DNA of 64,000 nucleotides, taken from Acididesulfobacillus acetoxydans (GTDB lineage Bacteria; Bacillota; Desulfitobacteriia; Desulfitobacteriales; Desulfitobacteriaceae). The stretch lies in NCBI RefSeq assembly GCF_900016645.1, contig NZ_CDGJ01000066.1; one strand, written 5' to 3'. This document shows, one piece after another, positions 1-7,854 of this stretch. The notes beneath the pieces are model-generated. The model saw nothing but the letters and a program-made list of their open reading frames with translations. It did no database searches and was not told where the DNA came from. Each line of letters starts with the position of its first letter. The first letter of the stretch is position 1. Position numbers and translations under genes: made by a program.

Positions 1-31
1 TTTCACGGGGCGGGGCTCGGAGCGGCTCCTT

Positions 32-166
32 TCAGGGAGAGTTAAGCTCCTTTGGCTGAGCTGTCTCATCTTCGTGTCCGGCATCGCCTTTGAAGGCGAG
101 ATAGCAAAGGCCATAGCCCAAAATAGAAAAAGTGACTGCGGTGACGAGAAAGTCGAAATTACCCAT
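32..166 (-). CDS. Small single-span membrane protein, 44 aa
   Basis: Reading the minus strand from an ATG at 166 gives a 44-residue protein. It has one hydrophobic segment (about residues 5-24, NFDFLVTAVTFSILGYGLCY) followed by a charged, acidic tail ending LNSP. A good ribosome-binding site (GGAGGG at 173-178) lies 6 bases before the ATG, which is the main evidence that it is real. The size and shape resemble the tiny accessory subunits encoded just before symporters or cytochrome modules, but I cannot assign a family. The partner gene would lie beyond the left edge of the window on the same strand. Function unknown. Confidence 0.6.
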   Translation of the reverse strand: MGNFDFLVTAVTFSILGYGLCYLAFKGDAGHEDETAQPKELNSP

Positions 167-382
167 TTCTTACCCTCCTATCTTTAGGTGTTCCGCAATG
201 TGCACATGTAACCCTGAAAGGAAGCCGCAAAGGCGGCCCCATCATTAGCCAAGAATACTTCGAGAGCCGAGAATACTTCGAGTTCGGGAAGAGTGCGTCC
301 GACGCGGACCTAAAAGATAGCTTCTCGCGCGGTCGTCTCGCTGGGGTGTTCAATTGTTTGGCAAAAAATCATCGGAAATGCC

Positions 383-427
383 CGTCTATTAATATAGACG
401 TTTAAGACCGACGTTTTGTGTCGGTCT
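383..427. promoter_or_regulatory. Two adjacent perfect inverted repeats upstream of the small membrane-protein gene
   Basis: 383-400 is a perfect inverted repeat (CGTCTAT-TAAT-ATAGACG). 405-427 is a second one with 8-bp arms (AGACCGAC, loop of 7, GTCGGTCT). Both share the CGTCTA/AGACC theme. They sit 220-260 bases upstream of the minus-strand gene and just before the repeat array. They could be an operator pair, or a hairpin ending transcription; neither has a proper T-tract. No promoter could be fixed here. Confidence 0.35.
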
Positions 428-484
428 GGGATCTATTTTGTAAAATTCCCTCCCCCGCGAAGTTTTCAGGGGAGCAAGACTTCC

Positions 485-815
485 TGGGGTTAACACCTTT
501 GTTTGGGGTTAACACCTTTGTCTGGGGTTAACACCTTTGTCTGGGGTTAACACCTTTGTCTGGGGTTAACACCTTTGTCTGGGGTTAACACCTTTGTCTG
601 GGGCTAACATCTTTGTCTGGGAACATCTTTGCATGCGATTAACTTCTTTGTACAGGACTAACCATTTTACGGGACTAACCATTTTACGGGACTAACCTTC
701 GTACGGGACTAACCTTTGTCTGGGTGTATGGGATTAACCTCTTTGTACGGGATTAGCTTCTTTCTGTGGGACTAGCTCCTTTGTATGGGATTCGCTTCTT
801 TGTATAAGTTAACTG
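485..815. repeat. 19-bp tandem repeat array, decaying to the right
   Basis: Six near-perfect copies of the 19-bp unit GGGGTTAACACCTTTGTCT start at 486, 505, 524, 543, 562 and 581, with a seventh, diverged copy at 600. From about 615 to 815 the unit decays into related 17-19-bp versions such as GGGACTAACCATTTTAC and GGGATTAGCTTCTTTCTGT. The period is not a multiple of three and no convincing ORF uses it, so this is non-coding. The core ACCTTTGTC also occurs in the leader array at 40478-40613 on the opposite strand. The graded decay from a homogeneous left end suggests growth by slippage at one end. Confidence 0.9.
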
Positions 816-830
816 TTTGTTCCGGAAAGG

Positions 831-925
831 ACTGTTTTTCCCAGAAGGAGACGTCTGTCCCAGAAAGAAGTTTTTCCCAGAAAGAAGCTTTTCCCAGGAA
901 AGAGTCGTTTTCCCGGGAGAAACTA
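831..925. repeat. Second short tandem array, about 17-bp period (TTTTCCCAGAAAGAAG type)
   Basis: Directly after the 19-bp array, five imperfect copies of a different unit follow: GTTTTTCCCAGAAGGAG, GTCTGTCCCAGAAAGAA, GTTTTTCCCAGAAAGAA, GCTTTTCCCAGGAAAGA and GTCGTTTTCCCGGGAGAA. The open frame running through it (817-1098) shows no protein-like composition beyond the repeat itself and is rejected as coding. No function can be assigned. Confidence 0.75.
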
Positions 926-1619
926 CTTTTTGCCCTGTAAGGCTTCGTCTTTGCTCAGCCCGTGATTGTCACGGGAATCCATGCTGGCGCTGCCGGTCGG
1001 GTTTAGGGGAGTTGGCCTGGGGTCAGGGTTGGCCGGGCGTCCCGGCATTTTTTTCTTGGGCAAAATTGAACCCTCCTTTCAGGATTTACCTATCCTAGTT
1101 TGTCCGAAGGATGGGAGATTTATCGGATAGCGCGGACAGTGATGGCCGGCGGAAACTCGCGGGACGGAGATTCACGAGTCTTTGATTCCAAATTCATGAC
1201 AATGATATAGGTTTGAACCAAATGGTACATGATAGTTTTTTGTTATTGCCGCAATCAGAAAACAGAATTTGACATGGCTTAAAAACTGGCTTAGTCTTTA
1301 AGGTAGGGCGACAGTTTATGATAAGTATAATAATAAGTGGGTGGAGGTGTAGAATACCCGTCGTTGTGAACTGATTCACCAAGTGTCCGGAGTTTTCAAA
1401 ACCATGAAAATTCGCAGTCCACACGCTTGCTCTTGTCCGCTTGCACACGTGTGTACAGGTTCAATCAAAATATCTTGTTATAGAAATTAAAACTATTTAT
1501 TTTACAGCAAGACTGGGAGGAGGTTTAATAGAGGTAAACAAAGTGCTTATTCGCACAAGAGCAAGCAAAGTTTCTGTAAGCCTCTGAATCGAATCGGAGC
1601 CAGATGGGAGGTAAGGGAA
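926..1619. other. Gene-free stretch upstream of the dsr cluster
   Basis: No protein-like reading frame is seen. It holds a CACACGTGTG palindrome at 1444-1453, a TATAAT at 1326-1331 without a good partner, and an orphan strong ribosome-binding site (GGGAGGAGG around 1515-1523). That site precedes only a 14-codon ORF from the GTG at 1543. The long leader before the ferredoxin gene may carry dsr regulation, but no known riboswitch class was recognised. Confidence 0.5.
1269..1297 (+). promoter_or_regulatory. Candidate sigma-A promoter for the ferredoxin-dsr cluster
   Basis: TTGACA at 1269-1274, then 17 bases, then TAGTCT at 1292-1297. The -35 is perfect and the -10 is weak. It would give a leader of about 315 bases before the ferredoxin ATG. 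It is the best pair found upstream of dsr, but it remains tentative. Confidence 0.3.
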
Positions 1620-1808
1620 ATGTACATCGTGTCGATTGATGAGGAAGTGTGCACAGGGTGCAACTCTTGTACGGAGGGTTGTCCCGCGCGTATTCTCGGA
1701 TTCAATGGAGAAAAGGCTTTCGTTGAAGGCGACGAAACGGAGTGCATGGGTTGCGAAAGTTGTATATCCGTTTGCCCAAGCGGAGCGGTTTCTATCACAG
1801 AAATGTAG
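1620..1808 (+). CDS. 2[4Fe-4S] ferredoxin
   Basis: A 62-residue ferredoxin with two CxxCxxCxxxCP clusters (CTGCNSCTEGCP at residues 12-23 and CMGCESCISVCP further on), the classic clostridial-type bacterial fold that binds two [4Fe-4S] clusters. The ATG follows GGGAGGTAAGGGA at ideal spacing. It lies 66 bases upstream of dsrA on the same strand. It may donate electrons to DsrAB or serve general low-potential transfer; the context supports the first but does not prove it. The overlapping frame 1636-1863 is a shadow. Confidence 0.93.
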   Translation: MYIVSIDEEVCTGCNSCTEGCPARILGFNGEKAFVEGDETECMGCESCISVCPSGAVSITEM

Positions 1809-1874
1809 GGACCGTCGAGTTTTATACTATCCAATAATTTTATCCAAAAATTTTAATGAATAGGGGGTCGTGTT

Positions 1875-3062
1875 ATGCCGGATAAAAAGACACCAAAACT
1901 GGACGAGCTGGAACATGGACCGTGGCCCAGTTTCGTGACCGAAATAAAGAAGGCGGCCATCCGGAATGAGTCGGCGAAAGACTTGCTGAATCTGCTGGAG
2001 CGCTCTTATGATGACAAGAGGGGTCACTGGAAACATGGCGGGATCGTGGGTGTCAGAGGGTACGGCGGCGGAGTTATCGGCCGTTACACGGATCTTCCGG
2101 AAGAGTATCCTCACGTGGCCGAGTTTCACACCATGCGGATTAACGCGCCCAGTGCTTGGTTTTACAAGACGGAAACTTTGCGTACCCTTTGCGATATTTG
2201 GGAGAAGCATGGCAGCGGCTTGACTAATGTCCATGGTTCGACCGGAGACCTGATTTTCCTCGGCATGAAGACGGAAGAATTGCAGAAGACCTATGACGAA
2301 CTGAGCGACGCCGGGTTCGATTTGGGCGGATCGGGGTCCTGCTTGCGTTCCCCAAGCTGCTGCGTCGGGCCGGCCCGTTGCGAATCGGCCTGCTACGATA
2401 CGCTTGCTTTGTGCTATGATTTGACAAATTCATACCAGGACGAACTGCACCGGCCGATGTGGCCCTATAAATTCAAGTTCAAAATGTCCGGTTGCGCCAA
2501 TGACTGTGTGGCCGCTATCGCTCGTGCCGACTGCTCCATCATTGGAACTTGGCGCGATTCGATTCAAGTCGATCAGGATCAGGTCAAGGCCTATGCGGAG
2601 AGCGGCCTGGATATCCAGGGGATGGTTTGTGACAAATGTCCGACTCGCGCTTTGAAATATGACCACGAGAAGAAAGAGCTCCATGTCATCGCGGAGGATT
2701 GCTCGCGCTGCATGCACTGCATCAATGTCATGCCGAAAGCCGTCCGACCCGGCAAAGAGAAAGGGGCGACCATTCTTTTGGGCGGGAAATCCACTATCGT
2801 CCAGTCCGCCTTTCTGTCTTGGGTCATCGTTCCTTTCATGAAAATGGAGCCTCCTTATACCGAGTTCAAAGAGATGGTTGCCAGGATCTGGGATTGGTGG
2901 GATGAGAACGGCAAGACCCGTGAACGCTTGGGTGAGCTCATCTATCGCTTAGGTATGACCAAGTTCCTGCGTGAAGTAGGGTTGCCGCCCGTGCCGCAGA
3001 TGGTGTTCAGACCGCGTGCTAATCCTTATGTCTTCTGGCCGCAAGATGAAATTGTTAAATAA
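1875..3062 (+). CDS. dsrA: Dissimilatory sulfite reductase alpha subunit
   Basis: 395 residues. With DsrB it forms the cytoplasmic alpha2beta2 siroheme enzyme that reduces sulfite and passes the sulfur to DsrC as a trisulfide. The siroheme-[4Fe-4S] binding cysteines are visible as CX5C (C156, C162) and CX3C (C207, C211). An inserted ferredoxin domain follows at about 249-290 (CDKCP, then CSRCMHC). In its last motif the usual cluster cysteine-proline ending reads NVMP, as in other DsrA proteins. The length is slightly shorter than the roughly 430 residues of Desulfovibrio DsrA. The start ATG follows GGGGGTC. dsrB follows after 29 bases with its own AGGTGAAGG site. Confidence 0.98.
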   Translation: MPDKKTPKLDELEHGPWPSFVTEIKKAAIRNESAKDLLNLLERSYDDKRGHWKHGGIVGVRGYGGGVIGRYTDLPEEYPHVAEFHTMRINAPSAWFYKTETLRTLCDIWEKHGSGLTNVHGSTGDLIFLGMKTEELQKTYDELSDAGFDLGGSGSCLRSPSCCVGPARCESACYDTLALCYDLTNSYQDELHRPMWPYKFKFKMSGCANDCVAAIARADCSIIGTWRDSIQVDQDQVKAYAESGLDIQGMVCDKCPTRALKYDHEKKELHVIAEDCSRCMHCINVMPKAVRPGKEKGATILLGGKSTIVQSAFLSWVIVPFMKMEPPYTEFKEMVARIWDWWDENGKTRERLGELIYRLGMTKFLREVGLPPVPQMVFRPRANPYVFWPQDEIVK

Positions 3063-3091
3063 GGTTAAGAAAAAAGGCGAGGTGAAGGACT

Positions 3092-4150
3092 ATGTCAAAA
3101 ATTGATGGTGGGCCGCCCGATTATAAAAAATTGCTGCCGCCGATTATTACGGAAAATTATGGTCAATGGAAATACCACGAAATTCCCCGCGCCGGAGTTT
3201 TGAAACATGTCAGTGAAAAGGGATATGCCCTGTACAGTGTACGGGTAGGTTCGCCCCGCTTAGTCAGTATTGACTATATCCGGGATATCTGCGCCCTGGC
3301 AGACAGCTACTGTGACGGCTATCTGCGCTTTACCAGCCGCAACAATGTTGAGTTTCTGGTCAGCGACGAAGCTAAAGTCGAGCCGTTAATCAAGGAACTG
3401 GAAGCGAAAGGATATCCGATCGGCGGCGTGGGCAACGCCCTGAGCAATATTGTTCATACCCAGGGTTGGGTCCATTGCCATACGCCCGCCACCGACGCTT
3501 CGGGAATTGTTAAGGCGGTTATGGATGATCTCTATGAATATTTCGGTCGGACAGACCTTCCGGCGAAACTGAAAGTCGCCATGGCCTGCTGCCTCAACAT
3601 GTGCGGTGCGGTTCACTGCAGCGATGTGGCCATTCTGGGTGTACACCGTACTCCTCCCCGGGTTGACCACGAAAAGATCCGGAAAGGCACGGAGATTCCG
3701 ACCTTGGTTGCAGCCTGCCCGACGGGCGCGATTCGCCCCGACCCGAAGAACAAGAGCGTCGTGGTTAACGAAGAGAGATGTATGTATTGCGGCAACTGCT
3801 ATACGATGTCTCCCGCTATGGAGATTCTTGATGCCAAGAATGACGGTATTGCCATTCTGGTTGGAGGGAAGGTCTCCAACGCCCGTACCGCTCCCAGCTT
3901 TTCACGCCTGGTTATTCCCTTCTTGCCCAACAATCCGCCCCGTTGGCCGGAGGTTACGGCTGCGGTTCGCCATATTGTCGAAACCTGGCTGAACAACGCC
4001 CGCAAAGGTGAAAGGGTTGGCGAATGGATTGAACGCATCGGGTGGGAGAGATTCTTCAGCTTGACGGAAATTCCGTTCACAGACAAACACATTGACGACT
4101 TCATCTTCTCCAGAGAGACGTTCCGCACGACGGCTGCTTTCAAATACTAG
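3092..4150 (+). CDS. dsrB: Dissimilatory sulfite reductase beta subunit
   Basis: 352 residues. This is the DsrB partner that contributes the catalytically active siroheme site of the heterodimer. Visible motifs are HCHTP around residue 128-132, the CX3C pair in ACCLNMCGAVHC (C167, C171), and a ferredoxin domain from about 205 (AACPTGAI, then CMYCGNCYTMSP). The fold is related to DsrA and to assimilatory sulfite reductases, but the ferredoxin insertion identifies the dissimilatory type. It is co-directional with dsrA. The 165-base gap before dsrD contains GC-rich inverted repeats and could hold a processing site. Confidence 0.98.
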   Translation: MSKIDGGPPDYKKLLPPIITENYGQWKYHEIPRAGVLKHVSEKGYALYSVRVGSPRLVSIDYIRDICALADSYCDGYLRFTSRNNVEFLVSDEAKVEPLIKELEAKGYPIGGVGNALSNIVHTQGWVHCHTPATDASGIVKAVMDDLYEYFGRTDLPAKLKVAMACCLNMCGAVHCSDVAILGVHRTPPRVDHEKIRKGTEIPTLVAACPTGAIRPDPKNKSVVVNEERCMYCGNCYTMSPAMEILDAKNDGIAILVGGKVSNARTAPSFSRLVIPFLPNNPPRWPEVTAAVRHIVETWLNNARKGERVGEWIERIGWERFFSLTEIPFTDKHIDDFIFSRETFRTTAAFKY

Positions 4151-4315
4151 ATCCGGGGCAGAATGCCCTGGGCTGCGCACAAGCCCACCCGACTGAAGCG
4201 GGCGGGGGTGACGCACGGTTGTCAGGCTCAGATGTGAGGACAAGGATCCGGTACGGGACAGTGGGCGTGGGTTGAGGCCCAGCGCCCGTGTTTAAAAGAA
4301 AGGGGTGTAAACCCT

Positions 4316-4537
4316 ATGGAAAAAGGACCGGCCAACCCTGAAGTAAAGGAAAAAGTTCTGGCCTATCTGGACACAGTCGAGAAAGCGAAGAGCAAGGAAA
4401 TCGCTGCCAAAATCGGCGTGCCCAAAGGAGATGTTGACCTGGCGGTCAAGGAACTGGCCATGGAAGACAAGGTGGAATATCTCTATATTACGACGACATT
4501 CGTAGCCCTGAAAGGAAAAGTCAAGCCTCCCCAGTAA
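4316..4537 (+). CDS. dsrD: DsrD, winged-helix activator of DsrAB
   Basis: 73 residues with a winged-helix pattern (KEKVLAYLDTVEKAKSKEIAAKIGVPKGDVDLAVKELAMEDKVEYL), then a beta-wing. The length and sequence type match DsrD, which occurs in sulfite- and sulfate-reducing prokaryotes and not in reverse-Dsr sulfur oxidisers. It is reported to stimulate DsrAB allosterically. AAAGAAAGGGGTG precedes the ATG. Its position directly after dsrB is the usual one. Its presence argues for the reductive direction of the pathway here. Confidence 0.96.
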   Translation: MEKGPANPEVKEKVLAYLDTVEKAKSKEIAAKIGVPKGDVDLAVKELAMEDKVEYLYITTTFVALKGKVKPPQ

Positions 4538-4687
4538 TGTTAGGCTCTTTCAGCAGCTCAGGCGCGATCCCGCTTGGACGGGAGCGTGCCTGAGCCCGGC
4601 GACCCAAACCGGAAAAGTGAGGGTGGGTGCGGTCACTCCCGGTCTCCGGTTGCAGGTTTCAAATTCCACGGTAGAGGGGTGCTGAAG

Positions 4688-5221
4688 GTGGCTATCGAAA
4701 GTATTGGCGCAATCCTTGATAAGAAATCACCTGAACTGCTCAAGAAGTGGCTTGACAGCATCGAAGGGTCCTATCCTGCGGGAGCCACCGAGGTCTTGCA
4801 GGACGAGGAAGGCCGTTTCCGTAATCCAGCTGTCCATACGATAGCCCACAATGCGGCGGAAATTCTGACGGAGTTGCTGACCGGGTCCAATCCGAATAAT
4901 TTTGTCAAGCCTCTTGATGGCATAATTCGCCTGCGGGCGGTTCAGGATTTAACTCCTTCCAACGCGGTGGGGTTTATCTTCGGTTTAAAAGAAATTATCC
5001 GTTCGGCGCTTCCGGGCGATTGGACCGGAGAATCCGGGCAGAGGGAACTTCGCGAATTGGAAGACCGGATTGACGCTTTGGCCCTTTTAAGTTTCGACAT
5101 TTACGAAAGCTGTCGCTTACAGATTTTCGAATTGAGAATGAATGAGATGAAAAGAATTTCCGGATTTAACAGGCCTGGCGAACGAGCGGAAGAGAACCGG
5201 AAATCAGATCAAAACCAGTAA
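4688..5221 (+). CDS. RsbRD N-terminal-like sensor protein in the dsr operon
   Basis: 177 residues from the GTG at 4688 (AGAGGGG 8 bases upstream); the frame stays open upstream to 4574 but that extension has no protein character. The helical sequence (ILDKKSPELLKKWLDSIEGSYPAGA..., RLRAVQDLTPSNAVGFIFGLKEIIR) matches the RsbRD/RsbR N-terminal type of globin-like sensor domain, without a STAS domain attached. Similar proteins are found just before dsrM in other sulfate reducers, so a regulatory or assembly role for the DsrMKJOP complex is plausible. The ligand is unknown. GTG at 4679 is an alternative start. Confidence 0.8.
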   Translation: MAIESIGAILDKKSPELLKKWLDSIEGSYPAGATEVLQDEEGRFRNPAVHTIAHNAAEILTELLTGSNPNNFVKPLDGIIRLRAVQDLTPSNAVGFIFGLKEIIRSALPGDWTGESGQRELRELEDRIDALALLSFDIYESCRLQIFELRMNEMKRISGFNRPGERAEENRKSDQNQ

Positions 5222-5246
5222 CCCCTAAGGAGAAATGAGGTGTGAG

Positions 5247-6236
5247 ATGAAAATCTGGTCTTCTTTACTGGCTGTAGTGGCGCTGGTTCTCATTGCCTGG
5301 CTGGGGACGGGGGTTGCCGGGCTGTATACCGTGTTCGGCGTGGGTATACCCTATTTGGCCTTTCTGATCTTCGCGCTTGGCTTTATCTATCGCATTTTAA
5401 AGTGGGGGCGCTCTCCGGTGCCTTTCTGTATTCCCACAACCTGCGGTCAGGAGAAATCCCTGCCTTGGATCAAGCACAATAAGATTGAGAATCCTTCGGG
5501 AACGGCCGGAGTCGTGGGAAGGATGATCCTGGAGATACTGTTCTTTCGTTCGCTTTTTCGCAATTTGAAGACAGAAAAAAGAGGAGATAAACTGGGCTTC
5601 GGCTCAGCGAAATGGCTGTGGCTGGGTGGGCTCGCTTTCCATTGGTCTATGTTAATCATCCTCCTGAGGCATCTCCGTTTCTTCCTGGATCCCGTCCCTT
5701 CACTTGTGCGGGGACTCGACGGCTTGGACAGCTTTCTCCAAATAGGTCTTCCCATCCTTTACATTACAGATATTATAATTGTGGCCGCCTTGCTCTATCT
5801 CCTGGCGCGCAGGCTCTTTGTGCCGCAAGTCAGATATATTTCGCTGGCGTCCGACTACTTCCCGTTATTTCTCCTCTTAGGAATAGTCACGTCTGGGATT
5901 CTCATGCGCTATTTCCTCAGAGTGGACGTCGTGAGTGTAAAAGAATTGGCACTGGGGCTTGTGACCTTGAGACCGACGGTCCCTACGGATATCGGCAGTA
6001 TCTTTTTCATTCATGTTTTCTTGGTCAGCAGCCTGTTTGCCTATTTCCCATGGAGTAAATTAATGCACGCGGGGGGGATTTTCCTCAGCCCGACGCGTAA
6101 CATGGCTAACAACAGCCGAAGGGTCAGGCACATAAATCCGTGGAATTATCCGGTCGACGTCCACTCCTATGCCGAGTATGAGGCCGAGTTTAAGGAGAAG
6201 ATGAAGAAAGCCGGAGTTCCAGTGGAAACGGAGTGA
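5247..6236 (+). CDS. dsrM: DsrM, membrane cytochrome b of the DsrMKJOP complex
   Basis: About 330 residues with five or six hydrophobic segments: two at the N-terminus, then GGLAFHWSMLIILLRHLRFFL, YITDIIIVAALLYLLARR, FPLFLLLGIVTSGILMRYF and the SIFFIHVFLVSSLFAYFPWSKLMH segment. Histidines placed as in NarI/HdrE-type di-heme b subunits suggest quinone-linked electron transfer to DsrK. The ATG at 5247 fits family N-termini; an upstream in-frame ATG at 5235 sits almost on the AAGGAG and is less likely. dsrK begins 7 bases after its stop. Confidence 0.95.
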   Translation: MKIWSSLLAVVALVLIAWLGTGVAGLYTVFGVGIPYLAFLIFALGFIYRILKWGRSPVPFCIPTTCGQEKSLPWIKHNKIENPSGTAGVVGRMILEILFFRSLFRNLKTEKRGDKLGFGSAKWLWLGGLAFHWSMLIILLRHLRFFLDPVPSLVRGLDGLDSFLQIGLPILYITDIIIVAALLYLLARRLFVPQVRYISLASDYFPLFLLLGIVTSGILMRYFLRVDVVSVKELALGLVTLRPTVPTDIGSIFFIHVFLVSSLFAYFPWSKLMHAGGIFLSPTRNMANNSRRVRHINPWNYPVDVHSYAEYEAEFKEKMKKAGVPVETE

Positions 6237-6243
6237 AAGAGTT

Positions 6244-7854
6244 ATGGCGAAACTACCGAAGCAGGATGAGTTATTACAAATCAGCTACAAGCCTCCTAAA
6301 ACGCCGTGGATGGATTTGCCGGTAGATTTTAAGCCTGGAACTTACTGCCATGGCGCCAAGGGTAAGGATCTCCAAGCCGTGGGGTTTCCTAATGCCCGCG
6401 ATTGGTCTCCCGGCGAGGAAGACTGGAAACTGCCTGAGGAGTGGAAGGATACGGTCTTGGCGGGGATGGCGGATCGTCTGGGCAAATACCGGTCGTTCCG
6501 GCTCTTCATGGATGTGTGTGTCCGTTGCGGAGCCTGTGCTGACAAGTGCCATTTCTACATGGGTTCGGGCGACCCGAAGAATATGCCGGTTTTGCGGGCT
6601 GAACTTATGCGTTCTGTTTACCGGCGGTACTTTACCAAGTCGGGGCAGCTCTTCGGCCGTTTAGCGGGAGCGCGGGATTTGACGGTTGATGTGCTGAAGG
6701 AGTGGTGGTACTACTTTTATCAATGCACTGAATGCCGCCGCTGTTCCGTATTTTGCCCCTATGGTATTGACCAGGCTGAGATCACGATTATGGGGCGGGA
6801 ACTGCTCAATCTCCTGGGGCTCAATACGGAGTGGATTTCGGGGCCGGTGGCCAACTGCTATATGAAAGGGAATCATGTCGGACTCGAACCCCATACCATG
6901 GTGAGCAATATAGAGTATTTAGTGGACGATATCGAGACGCTGACGGGTATTCATATTACCCCTTCGTTCAACCGTAAAGGGGCCGAAATACTCTTTGTGG
7001 TGCCGTCGGGTGATTATTACGCGGACCCGGGAATGTATACCTGCATGGGTTATTTGATGTTATTTGAGGAATTGGGTTTGGATTATACCTGGAGTACCTA
7101 CGCCGGCGAAGGAGGAAACTTCGGCTTCTTCACTTCGAATGAGATGGCCAAACGACTCAATGCCAAGATCTATGCCGAGGCGAAACGCCTGGGGGTCAAA
7201 TGGATTTTAGGCGGTGAATGCGGTCACATGTGGCGGGTATTGAACCAGTATATGGACACCTGGAACGGTCCGGCGGATTTTTTGGAGGAGCCGGTTTCGC
7301 CGATTACGGGGACAAAGTTCACAAATGCGACTTCCACGAAGATGGTGCACATCGCCGAGTTTACGGCGGACCTCATTCACCACAATAAAATCAAGCTGGA
7401 TCCCAGCCGGAATGACAACTTGAGGGTGACCTTCCATGACTCCTGCAATCCGGCCAGAGGCATGGGCATTCTGGAAGAACCGCGCTATATTATCAAGAAC
7501 GTCTGCAATAATTTCTTTGAGATGCCGGAGGATACCATCCGGGAAAAAACCCTCTGCTGTGGCAGCGGCGCGGGGCTCAATCCGGGGGAAAACATGGAAG
7601 TGCGGCTGCGCGGGGGATTCCCGCGGGCCAACGCCGTCAAGTATGTTCAGGAAAAGCACGGGGTCAACATGTTGGCAAATATTTGCGCAGTTGACCGGGT
7701 GGCTCTGCCGACACTGATGGATTACTGGGTGCCGGGCGTGGGCGTGTGCGGTGTCCATGAACTCGTGGGGAATGCCTTGGTGATGAAAGGCGAAAAGAAA
7801 CGCGAAACCGACATGCGCGGTGAGCCGCTGCCGGAAAGGAGTGCTGAGGCATGA
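6244..7854 (+). CDS. dsrK: DsrK, HdrD-like iron-sulfur subunit
   Basis: 536 residues. Two [4Fe-4S] motifs (CVRCGACADKC at 92-102 and CTECRRCSVFCP at 161-172) precede a C-terminal CCG-type domain (HDSCNPARGMG and CCGSGAGLNPGE). That domain binds the special [4Fe-4S] cluster expected to reduce the DsrC trisulfide or disulfide on the cytoplasmic face. Homologous to heterodisulfide reductase HdrD. The ATG follows GGAGTGAAAGAGTT. The stop overlaps the dsrJ start (ATGA), so translation is coupled. Confidence 0.96.
   Translation: MAKLPKQDELLQISYKPPKTPWMDLPVDFKPGTYCHGAKGKDLQAVGFPNARDWSPGEEDWKLPEEWKDTVLAGMADRLGKYRSFRLFMDVCVRCGACADKCHFYMGSGDPKNMPVLRAELMRSVYRRYFTKSGQLFGRLAGARDLTVDVLKEWWYYFYQCTECRRCSVFCPYGIDQAEITIMGRELLNLLGLNTEWISGPVANCYMKGNHVGLEPHTMVSNIEYLVDDIETLTGIHITPSFNRKGAEILFVVPSGDYYADPGMYTCMGYLMLFEELGLDYTWSTYAGEGGNFGFFTSNEMAKRLNAKIYAEAKRLGVKWILGGECGHMWRVLNQYMDTWNGPADFLEEPVSPITGTKFTNATSTKMVHIAEFTADLIHHNKIKLDPSRNDNLRVTFHDSCNPARGMGILEEPRYIIKNVCNNFFEMPEDTIREKTLCCGSGAGLNPGENMEVRLRGGFPRANAVKYVQEKHGVNMLANICAVDRVALPTLMDYWVPGVGVCGVHELVGNALVMKGEKKRETDMRGEPLPERSAEA

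Noticed and set aside
485..815. CRISPR array
   Set aside because: Units are directly adjacent 17-19-bp copies with no unique spacers of 30-40 bases and no cas genes nearby.
817..1098. 93-residue open frame over the second repeat array
   Set aside because: Its sequence is a translation of the tandem repeats (FPEG/FPER/FPGE units) followed by Cys/Trp/Arg-rich random sequence, with no ribosome-binding site.
1194..1448. 84-residue minus-strand frame upstream of dsr
   Set aside because: No ribosome-binding site, no recognisable domain, AT-rich intergenic composition; it overlaps the probable dsr leader.
4150..4315. Separate small gene or known riboswitch between dsrB and dsrD
   Set aside because: Only GC-rich inverted repeats were seen (GGGCGTGGG/GCCCAGCGCCC type), no ORF with a ribosome-binding site and no motif of a riboswitch class I recognise.
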